Source: CAYUYV01 sp964449455
GTDB lineage: Bacteria; Pseudomonadota; Alphaproteobacteria; JAJFIK01
DNA length: 64,000 nucleotides
Direction: 5' to 3'
Assembly: GCA_964449455.1 (NCBI GenBank)
Contig: CAYUYV010000002.1
Coordinates: forward strand, 25,006-89,005
The notes beneath the pieces were generated by a model, which worked only from the letters and a program-made list of their open reading frames with translations, did no database searches and was not told the origin of the DNA. Made by a program: the position numbers and the translations under genes. Shown piece by piece: positions 43,901 through 50,810 of this stretch. How positions within the stretch are numbered: the first letter of the stretch is position 1; every line of letters begins with the position of its first letter.

Positions 43901-46900
43901 TTCGGCACGTCGTCGACTGCTGTGTCGACCCTAATGGCCAGCGACCTCGACGGTTCCAATGGGTTCAACATCATCGGCATCGATCCCAACGACAGTCTGG
44001 GCTTTTACACCTCGGGAGTCAGTGAAGCCGGCGACTTCAATGGCGATGGCATTGACGATGTCATTCTGGGTGCGGATTTTGCTGACCCCAATGGCCAGAG
44101 CAATGCGGGCGAAGCCTATGTGGTCTTCGGATCAACCAGCGGCTTCGGGGCCAGCTTCCACCTGTCCGATCTTGACGGAACAAATGGCGTGATCCTGAAC
44201 GGCATTGACCCGGGGGATCAGGCCGGCGCATCTGTCGGCAGCGGCGACTTCAATGGCGATGGCGCCAGCGACCTGCTGATCGGTGCGCCCGGCGGCAACC
44301 GTGCGGACCGCAACGATGTGGGCGAGACCTATGTTGTGTTCGGCTCCAACCAGTTCCCTCCGACCGTCGTCATTTCGACCGAAGAAACAAGCCCGACCCA
44401 GACGGATCCGCTGACCGTTACCGTCTCCTTCTCGGACGAGATGACAGGCTTTACCGCCGATGACATTACGGTTTCGGGCGGTGTCCTGAATGGCTCCGTG
44501 TCGACCACGGATAATCGGACCTTCACGGCGACGGTGAATGCCTTCCTCAATTCCACCGTGTTCGTGTCCGTGGCGGCGGATGCGGCCACCGACCCGTCCG
44601 GCCTCGGCAATCTCGCGTCCAACACCCTGAGCGTGACCGTCGATAACAGCATGTTGAGCCTTGCGTCTCTCGATGGCCTAAACGGCTTCGTGCTCAACGG
44701 CATTGATGTCATGGATCAGTCAGGCTTCGCCGTATCCGGTGCAGGCGACATCAACAATGACGGCATTGATGACCTCCTGATCGGCGCGCGCTACGCGGAT
44801 CCGGGAGCCAGCCGCAGCGGCGAGACCTATGTGGTCTTCGGCGGCTCGGATGTCGGCACGGCCGGCGCATTCGAACTTTCGTCCCTGGACGGCAGTAACG
44901 GCTTCATCATTGAGGGGATCGATCTCAATGACCGGGCCGGCATCGCCCTGTCGGATCTGGGCGATGTGAATGGGGATGGGATCGACGACCTGATCATCGG
45001 CTCTCCCTTCGGCGATCGGGACGGGACGGCCAGCAATGAAGGCGAAAGCTATGTCGTCTTCGGCAGCAGCGAGGGCTTCGACGCCAGTCTGTCGCTCAGC
45101 ACGCTTGACGGCACCAATGGGTTCTTGCTCCAGGGCAGCGGCAAGGGCGACCAGTCCGGCTTTGCCGTCTCCGATGCTGGCGACTTCAACGGCGACGGCA
45201 TCAATGATCTGCTGATCGGGGCTTTTCTGGCGGACACACCAACGGCCAATGCGGGTGAAACCTATCTCGTTTTCGGCAGCTCGGATCTCGGCACGGGCGG
45301 AACGGTCGACCTGGCCAATCTGAACGGCGCCAACGGCTTTGTCGTGCGCAGCAGCGGCAGCTTCCACCGCACAGGCCGCTCGGTGTCCTCGGCGGGCGAT
45401 GTCAATAATGACGGCTATGACGATGTCATCATCGGCGCCGTCAGCCCGAGCCCGAATGGCCAGAGTTCTGCCGGCCAGAGCTATGTGATCTTTGGCAATT
45501 CCAGCACGGTCGCAGCTGGTGTCTTCGATCTCTCCTCCCTGGACGGACAGAACGGCTTTGCCCTCAACGGCGTTGACCCCAATGATCTGGCCGGACTTTC
45601 CGTCTCCGGTGCAGGCGACGTCAATGGCGACGGCGTCGATGATCTCCTTATTGGTGCCGAACGGGCCGACGGTGACGGCGGCAATGACAGCGGCGAAGTC
45701 TATGTGGTGTTCGGATCAAGCGCTCTGGGCACGTCCACGGCACCGGCAAGCATCGATTTGTCCTCCCTGGACGGACAGAACGGCTTTGTTCTCAAGGGAG
45801 ACGGCGCCAACGACCTGACAGGCCGCAGCATCTCCGATCTCGGAGATATCAACAATGACGGCATCGACGATCTGATTGTCGGAGCAGTCCTCGCAGATCC
45901 AGACGGCATGATCAATTCTGGCACCAGCTATGTGGTGTACGGCTCCACCAGCCTTGGTGCATCGGGCAGCGAGGACCTCGCTTCCCTCGACGGTGCCAAT
46001 GGGTTCTCCATCAAGGGCGTCGATTTCAACGACCTGTCCGGCCAATCCGTCTCGGGTGCCGGTGATGTCAATGGGGACGGCCTCTACGATCTTATTATCG
46101 GGGCCTATCTTGCCGATCCGGGTGGACGCAACGGGGCCGGTGAAAGCTATGTGGTGTTCGGCACGGACGGGAAGTCTCCCACAGTGGACATCACGGCTTC
46201 GGACGGCACAGTGACCAATGTTGATCCGTTCACCGCTACATTCACCTTCTCTGAGGACGTGACGGGCTTCGCGGCGGACGACATCATGGTGTGGGGCGGC
46301 GCGTTGGGCGGTCCGCTGATGACTGTGGATGCCCGGACCTACACGGCCGACATCGTGCCGGACGGTCTCGGCGTTGTCGCCATTGATGTGGCACGCGGTG
46401 CGGCCCAGGATGCCGCGGGCAATGGCAGCGATGGGGCCAGCCCCTTCCTCGTGAGCGTGGTGGGCGAGACCCAGCTGGCCCTGTCCTCTCTCGACGGCAA
46501 TAACGGCTTCACCATCCATGGGATCACACCGGGAGACTTGTCAGGCTTCGCCGTTTCCGGCGCCGGTGACGTCAATGGCGATGGCATCAATGACCTGCTG
46601 ATCGGGGCCCGCTATGGCGATGGCGGCGGAAACAATTCCGGCGAAAGCTATGTCGTCTTCGGCGGCAGCGATGTGGGCAGCTCAGGCGATTTCGACCTCC
46701 TCACCCTTGATGGCGCCAATGGCTTCACCATGGTGGGCGTCGATGCCGATGACCAGGCCGGATCCTCCGTTACCGGATTGGGCGATGTGAACGCCGACGG
46801 CATTGACGACATTCTCGTCGGCGCTGACCGGGCAAACTCCAGTGCCGGTGAGAGCTATGTGGTGTTCGGATCGACGGACGGCTTCTCGGCGGTGCTGGAC

Positions 46901-48358
46901 CTTGAAACCCTGGACGGCACCAACGGCTTCAGGCTCAACGGCATTGACGCTTCGGATCGCTCCAGCTTTGCGGTGTCCGAAGTGGGTGACTTCAACGGCG
47001 ACGGCGTGAACGACCTGCTGATCGGGGCTTTCCTGGCCGATGCGAATGGCATCAACAATTCCGGCGAGACCTATGTCGTCTTTGGCGGGTCTTCCCTTGG
47101 TGACACCGGCTCCTTGGACCTGTCAGCGCTTGACGGCAGCAACGGCTTCACCGTGAATGGCAAAGGCGACGGCGACCGTACGGGACGCGCGGTCTCCTCA
47201 GCCGGCGATGTCAATGGCGATGGCCTTGATGACCTTCTCATCGGTGCGGTCAGCCCAACGCCCAATGGCTCCTCCGGAGCCGGCCAGAGTTATGTCGTGT
47301 TCGGAACCTCCGCCGGTGTCGCCGCCGATCTGGATCTGTCCGCTCTCGACGGCGAAAACGGCTTTGCCATCAATGGTATTTCCGCCTTCGATTATGCTGG
47401 CCGCTCCGTTGCAGGCGGGAAAGATCTGAATGGGGACGGTTTGGCCGATCTGGTCATCGCCGTTGAGCGCGGAGATGCCAACGGGTCGAATGCGGGCGAG
47501 GTCTATGTGGTCTTCGGCTCCACCGGGTTCGGGGCCACGGGCGCCTCGGACAGCCTCAACCTGTCAGCCCTTGATGGCTCGAACGGCTTCGTGCTCAACG
47601 GGGTCAATGCGGGCGATCTGGCTGGCCGCTCGGTGTCCAGCGCCGAGGACATCAACGGAGACGGCCTCCACGACCTCATCATCGGTGCCGTGCTTGCCGA
47701 TCCGGGCGGCAAGGGCAATGCCGGCCAGAGCTATGTGGTCTACGGTGCAAGTGATCTCGGGTCCTCCGGCTCTCTTGAACTGTCTGCCCTCGACGGCGCC
47801 GACGGGTTCACCGTCAATGGCATCGACTTCAACGACCTGTCGGGTCAGTCCGTGTCCGGAACCGGGGATGTCAATGGCGATGGCCTTGGTGACCTCATCA
47901 TCGGTGCCTATCGGGGCGACCCGAGCGGGCGGACCAATGCCGGCGAGAGCTATGTCATTTTCGGTGAGGCCAATGGCCAGGTCATTGAGGGTGATGCGGG
48001 CAACAATGTCCTCAATGGGACGCTTGCTGACGATGCCCTGCGCGGCGGTGCCGGCAATGATACCGTTACGGGCGGTGCCGGCGATGACGTCTTTGTGGTC
48101 GAGGCGTTCTTTGGTGATGATGTCATTGTCGATTTCGATCAGAACGGAGATGACCAGGTGAACGCGCTGGCCACCGGCGGCCAGTTCGCCGACTTCGATG
48201 CCAATACGGACGGCATCATCGACGGTACCGATGCGGGCCTTGCCGCGACGGTCAGCCTGGAAAACGCCGATGCGGACCTGAAGCTCACCTTCGCCGATGG
48301 CTCCTCGCTTCTGTTCCAGAACACGACCAGCCTGGACAGCGACGACATCGCGTTCTGA
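40931..48358 (+). CDS. giant secreted FG-GAP/Ig-like/RTX protein
   Basis: About 2475 residues. Contains 28 FG-GAP (integrin-alpha-like) units, each with a Ca-binding D-x-N-x-D-G-x-x-D loop (for example DVNGDGIDDLIIGA) followed by a YVVFGS strand. They fall in four blocks of seven (about 40949-42520, 42850-44345, 44655-46160, 46480-47970). Three Ig-like modules separate them (near 42526-42830, 44355-44645, 46165-46470), each with the S-D/E-x-x-TGFxxxD core. Two RTX nonapeptides (GGAGNDTVT, GGAGDDVFV) precede a C-terminal acidic tail, the usual form of a type I secretion signal. No N-terminal signal peptide and no T1SS genes in the window. GTG 40931 follows GGAGAGG; ATG 40916 is an alternative. 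Confidence 0.9.
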   Translation: MLSNPFDLGALDGTNGLTLRGIGLADLTGLSVASAGDLNMDGFDDIIIGAPEADPISLAAAIGGGVLPDLSTAVEDGLVFVVFGSSDLGTGGADALLDLGSLDGTNGFVFTGLSSGDGAGFSVNGAGDVNGDGIDDAIIGAPFSSRGGDDAIGEAYVLFGSTALGTSGADASLGVCDLDGSNGFVINGVSEGDQTGFSVSGAGDLNGDMLEDFLVSARDRDGASGSTYVVFGSTSFGGTSGASSFDLSSLDGVNGFELVGIDTGDEAGSFVDGGGDINGDGLTDLIIGAAEGDPNGTSQAGESYVVFGSTDLGASGAAASLSLSTLDGVNGFQINGITVGDYAAVVSFTRDINGDHIDDLIIGAPFGDATGADAGESYVVFGSSAFGTTSGPSSVDLSTLDGTNGFAINGVDADDNASVVSGAGDVNGDGLGDLLIGAPAPAGSGGGEGYLVYGSTGFSASSLDLSALDGTNGVVLNGISAPFMSPVPPLLGTAVSHAGDVNGDGADDFLISAPAAGTSATALNGEVYLVYGDDTVAPTVAITTTEPDPTSTDPFTVTLDFSESVTGFDVSDFVIENGVLDSLTEINPKQFTATIDADGPGSVTVDLPADSFQDASGNGNMSASFSILIETDEEASMTSAINLSELDGANGVIIQGISTNDQSGASLSNAGDINGDGIDDIIIGAYSGDPNGKASAGESYVVFGSTDLGVTAVLGLLNQPATQGLVLNGIDALDFSGRSVSSAGDVNGDGIADLAIGAPYGDSSTGSGAGEVYVVFGQTSFGMSGGLTAFELSTLDSTNGFVIEGGDTNNASGFTVSGAGDINGDMVADIIIGSNASRAGVEESYVVFGSSSGFGTTLNLGDLDGSNGFALNAGLGAVNNLFGLSVSDAGDLNNDGLDDLIIGAPLTALGGPSTTGAAYIVYGRSDFSVSDLSLSTLDGSNGFVLFGEANGGRTGQAVSKAGDLNNDGFGDLIVSAPYGGNDGSGEAYVVFGTSSTAVSTLMASDLDGSNGFNIIGIDPNDSLGFYTSGVSEAGDFNGDGIDDVILGADFADPNGQSNAGEAYVVFGSTSGFGASFHLSDLDGTNGVILNGIDPGDQAGASVGSGDFNGDGASDLLIGAPGGNRADRNDVGETYVVFGSNQFPPTVVISTEETSPTQTDPLTVTVSFSDEMTGFTADDITVSGGVLNGSVSTTDNRTFTATVNAFLNSTVFVSVAADAATDPSGLGNLASNTLSVTVDNSMLSLASLDGLNGFVLNGIDVMDQSGFAVSGAGDINNDGIDDLLIGARYADPGASRSGETYVVFGGSDVGTAGAFELSSLDGSNGFIIEGIDLNDRAGIALSDLGDVNGDGIDDLIIGSPFGDRDGTASNEGESYVVFGSSEGFDASLSLSTLDGTNGFLLQGSGKGDQSGFAVSDAGDFNGDGINDLLIGAFLADTPTANAGETYLVFGSSDLGTGGTVDLANLNGANGFVVRSSGSFHRTGRSVSSAGDVNNDGYDDVIIGAVSPSPNGQSSAGQSYVIFGNSSTVAAGVFDLSSLDGQNGFALNGVDPNDLAGLSVSGAGDVNGDGVDDLLIGAERADGDGGNDSGEVYVVFGSSALGTSTAPASIDLSSLDGQNGFVLKGDGANDLTGRSISDLGDINNDGIDDLIVGAVLADPDGMINSGTSYVVYGSTSLGASGSEDLASLDGANGFSIKGVDFNDLSGQSVSGAGDVNGDGLYDLIIGAYLADPGGRNGAGESYVVFGTDGKSPTVDITASDGTVTNVDPFTATFTFSEDVTGFAADDIMVWGGALGGPLMTVDARTYTADIVPDGLGVVAIDVARGAAQDAAGNGSDGASPFLVSVVGETQLALSSLDGNNGFTIHGITPGDLSGFAVSGAGDVNGDGINDLLIGARYGDGGGNNSGESYVVFGGSDVGSSGDFDLLTLDGANGFTMVGVDADDQAGSSVTGLGDVNADGIDDILVGADRANSSAGESYVVFGSTDGFSAVLDLETLDGTNGFRLNGIDASDRSSFAVSEVGDFNGDGVNDLLIGAFLADANGINNSGETYVVFGGSSLGDTGSLDLSALDGSNGFTVNGKGDGDRTGRAVSSAGDVNGDGLDDLLIGAVSPTPNGSSGAGQSYVVFGTSAGVAADLDLSALDGENGFAINGISAFDYAGRSVAGGKDLNGDGLADLVIAVERGDANGSNAGEVYVVFGSTGFGATGASDSLNLSALDGSNGFVLNGVNAGDLAGRSVSSAEDINGDGLHDLIIGAVLADPGGKGNAGQSYVVYGASDLGSSGSLELSALDGADGFTVNGIDFNDLSGQSVSGTGDVNGDGLGDLIIGAYRGDPSGRTNAGESYVIFGEANGQVIEGDAGNNVLNGTLADDALRGGAGNDTVTGGAGDDVFVVEAFFGDDVIVDFDQNGDDQVNALATGGQFADFDANTDGIIDGTDAGLAATVSLENADADLKLTFADGSSLLFQNTTSLDSDDIAF

Positions 48359-48385
48359 GGCAAACCCGTCACCACACTAAAACGC

Positions 48386-48417
48386 AAAACGGGGGCCATT
48401 GGCCCCCGTTTTTATTT
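48386..48417 (+). terminator. rho-independent terminator of the FG-GAP gene
   Basis: Perfect stem AACGGGGGCC / GGCCCCCGTT with an ATT loop, followed by TTTATTTT, starting 28 bases after the stop codon. The clearest intrinsic terminator in the window. Confidence 0.92.
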
Positions 48418-48861
48418 TGCCTTTGATGCCAGGCTGCTCAGAACGCCATGTCCATGGGTTCAGCAGCCATGGGTGCATCCTCGGGACAGTCGGCAGGATC
48501 AAAGTCCTGGAAAGCAGGATCGTCTGTCCAGCTCCTCGATCTTTTCGTCTTCGTCTTCTCGGACTTCCTCAGAGCTCCGATCATCATCCGGGCCCGGCGA
48601 CGTGGGGCGGAGCGCCTTGTCGAGCTCAGACTTCAATTCCCACACGGTTCCTTGCAGAGGCTTTGCTTCAGGCGGATAGCCATTATTGATGAAAGGCTTT
48701 AGGAGAAGCTGAGTACAGCGTTGACGGAGGAACAGCGCCTGGCGCGAATCGTGCTGACCGGCTTCCATCCCACGGTCTCTTTGGTCACGCATGCGCTGAC
48801 CCTGCCCAAGGAGCACGGGGCGCCGGACTTTCCGCCAGCGGCCGCATCATCCGTATAGGTG
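48418..48861. other. intergenic region, no clear gene
   Basis: 444 bases between the FG-GAP terminator and the MBL gene's stop. One minus-strand frame (48499 to about 48768, MEAGQHDSRQALF..., acidic C-terminus) is open for about 90 codons, with no family resemblance and no good ribosome-binding site. Nothing else is seen. Confidence 0.5.
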
Positions 48862-49935
48862 TCAAAGGCGGTTTGAGACCTTGATGTCCGTGGTGCCGGA
48901 AGGCAGCGAGACAAAGCTGCCATCGCGCCCAACCGAGAACGGTCCGTCATAGGCATCCGCCACGCCTTCCGTGAACGCCTTTTCCAGTGAGGACAGGGGC
49001 AGCCCCGGCACGATGTGGTAGAACAATAAATAGTCGACATCGGCCACGGCGGCGCTTTGCGCGGCCTCCACCGGCGAGGTGTGATAGTCGAGAATGTCCA
49101 CGGCGATCTTGGCGAAGTTGGGCCGTCCATTTGCCTCGGCAGCCGTTTGCATCAGGCCGACCAACTTGGGCGACAAGGCCTCATGGGCCAGCAGGTCGGC
49201 CCCTTGCGCAAACCGCTCCAGGTTGGGAGATTTTTTTGTATCCCCACTGATGACCAGGGACCGGCCGCCATATTCGAAGCGGTAGCCGACCGCCGGAATG
49301 ACCGGGAAATGGTCGACCGCGAAAGTGGTCACTTTCACACCGTCCTTTTCGTAGACGGTCACGCTTTCCCCATCGGCCGGCGTGGTGAACGGATCGGCAA
49401 TGGCCGGCCCGCCGCTTGGGGGCACCACCGCTTCGCCGTGATGGGCCACCCGGTATTCGCGATCGGCGTCATAGGCTTCATTAAAACCGGCGACAATCCG
49501 TTCCACGCCTTCAGGGCCGGTGACAGGCAGCGGTGTGTCAAAGCCGCCTTGAGCCCAACGGATGGTCATGAGTTCCCCAAGCCCGTCAATATGATCGGAA
49601 TGGAAATGGGTGAGGAATACGCGTGAAACCTGCCCTGCCGACAATCCCATCAGTCCCAGCGTGCGTGTCGAGCCGGAGCCTGAGTCGACAATGAACATTG
49701 TTTTGCCCGCGATCACGGCGACGCACGGGCCCACCCGCGCAGGATCGGGCAAAGGAGAGCCCGCGCCGCACAACCCCAAATGCAGCCCGTCCGGCAGCTC
49801 CTCAATGGGATCGATGCCCATACGCGTCATGAGCACCCGCTCCATGAGCGCCAGGGCGATGTCTTTCTGGAAGATATAGGCAGCGCCCCCCAGAGCTGCC
49901 AACACCACCAGAATTGCGGTCAAGATCCGTATCAT
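48862..49935 (-). CDS. membrane-anchored MBL-fold metallo-hydrolase
   Basis: 357 residues. An N-terminal hydrophobic helix (MIRILTAILVVLAALGGAAYIF) suggests a signal anchor and a periplasmic catalytic domain. The metallo-beta-lactamase motif HFHSDHIDG (H-x-H-x-D-H) is intact; VISGDTKKSPNL gives the metal-bridging Asp and FYHIVPGLP a late His. Layout is closest to RNase Z/arylsulfatase-like MBL proteins, but export argues against tRNA processing. The frame continues upstream through a 16-bp repeat, which is not counted because AAGGA precedes ATG 49935. Substrate unknown. Confidence 0.85.
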   Translation of the reverse strand: MIRILTAILVVLAALGGAAYIFQKDIALALMERVLMTRMGIDPIEELPDGLHLGLCGAGSPLPDPARVGPCVAVIAGKTMFIVDSGSGSTRTLGLMGLSAGQVSRVFLTHFHSDHIDGLGELMTIRWAQGGFDTPLPVTGPEGVERIVAGFNEAYDADREYRVAHHGEAVVPPSGGPAIADPFTTPADGESVTVYEKDGVKVTTFAVDHFPVIPAVGYRFEYGGRSLVISGDTKKSPNLERFAQGADLLAHEALSPKLVGLMQTAAEANGRPNFAKIAVDILDYHTSPVEAAQSAAVADVDYLLFYHIVPGLPLSSLEKAFTEGVADAYDGPFSVGRDGSFVSLPSGTTDIKVSNRL

Positions 49936-50023
49936 GGGGTTTGTCCTTTTTGGTTCTACGGTATTTGCGTTGACTTTGCCCTTTGGCATGCCCTCTGACA
50001 ACTGCGCCACCCGATCCGCAATA

Positions 50024-50087
50024 TCCTGGCCCATTGGGATCCTGGCCCATTGGGATCCTGGCCCATTGGATTCCTGGCCCATTGGGC
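50024..50087. repeat. 16-bp tandem repeat, 4 copies
   Basis: Four head-to-tail units of TCCTGGCCCATTGGGA starting at 50024, 50040, 50056 and 50072; the first two are identical, the last two differ at one or two positions. The period is not a multiple of three, so it is non-coding. It lies between the divergent MBL and HIT genes, where their promoters must be. Confidence 0.92.
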
Positions 50088-50170
50088 GAACCACTTGCCA
50101 GCGCTGGTGTCACCTGCCCCTATCCCGTAAACCAATCATAGTGGCACATTCGATCCGGGAGACCCATTCC

Positions 50171-50587
50171 ATGGCCTATAACGACCACAATATTTTCGCG
50201 AAAATCCTGCGGGGGGATGCGCCTTGCGTGCGTGTCCATGAAGATGACCAGACGCTCGCTTTCATGGATATCATGCCCCAGGCGCCCGGCCATACCCTGG
50301 TCATCCCGAAGGCCCCCGCAGAGAACATGTTCGACCTGGAGCCCACAATGCTCCAAGCCCTGATCGTGCGCACCCAGACGGTTGCCCGCGCCGTCAAGGC
50401 GGCCATGGAGGCCCCGGGGATCATGATTGCCCAGTTGAACGGATCAGAAGCGGGCCAGACGGTCTTCCACATCCATTTTCACATCATTCCGTGCTGGCAT
50501 GGTCTGGAGCTAAAACTGCATGCCCGTGATATGGCGGATACGGATGAACTGAAGGCTCAGGCGGAAAAGATCATCGCCCATCTTTGA
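50171..50587 (+). CDS. HIT family protein (nucleotide hydrolase/transferase)
   Basis: 138 residues. MAYNDHNIFAKILRGDAPCVRVHEDD and the histidine triad HIHFHIIP (H-x-H-x-H) near residue 97 define the HIT fold, Hint subgroup, acting on purine-nucleoside phosphoramidates or related AMP conjugates. Normal length. The start at 50171 begins family homology; the upstream extension crosses the 16-bp repeat and is rejected. Confidence 0.93.
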   Translation: MAYNDHNIFAKILRGDAPCVRVHEDDQTLAFMDIMPQAPGHTLVIPKAPAENMFDLEPTMLQALIVRTQTVARAVKAAMEAPGIMIAQLNGSEAGQTVFHIHFHIIPCWHGLELKLHARDMADTDELKAQAEKIIAHL

Positions 50588-50638
50588 CATCCGGCCTTGT
50601 TTGCTGGCGGGAATGACGCCGGACATCTGCATTAAAGC

Positions 50639-50669
50639 TGAGTCATGATATACTGTAAGTCATGGCTCA
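50639..50669. promoter_or_regulatory. dyad upstream of the TonB receptor gene
   Basis: 9-bp arms TGAGTCATG (50639-50647) and CATGGCTCA (50661-50669), one mismatch, separated by 13 AT-rich bases, about 140 bases before the receptor start. A repressor or activator site is plausible; it does not match a Fur box that I can recognise. Confidence 0.35.
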
Positions 50670-50810
50670 TTACTCTTTCCGTCGCTGCTGTCAACGCAGT
50701 GAAATAAAGACTTCAGAAAAAATACTGCGAAGTGTCACGATGGCGTCATCGCTTGTCGCCTATCGGATGATGTCGATTTGAGTCTCGGCTTCATGCGAGG
50801 GGGAACAAGG

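Noticed and set aside
50024..50087. CRISPR array
   Set aside because: Units are directly adjacent with no unique spacers and only 16 bp long; no cas genes. The same applies to the other tandem arrays.
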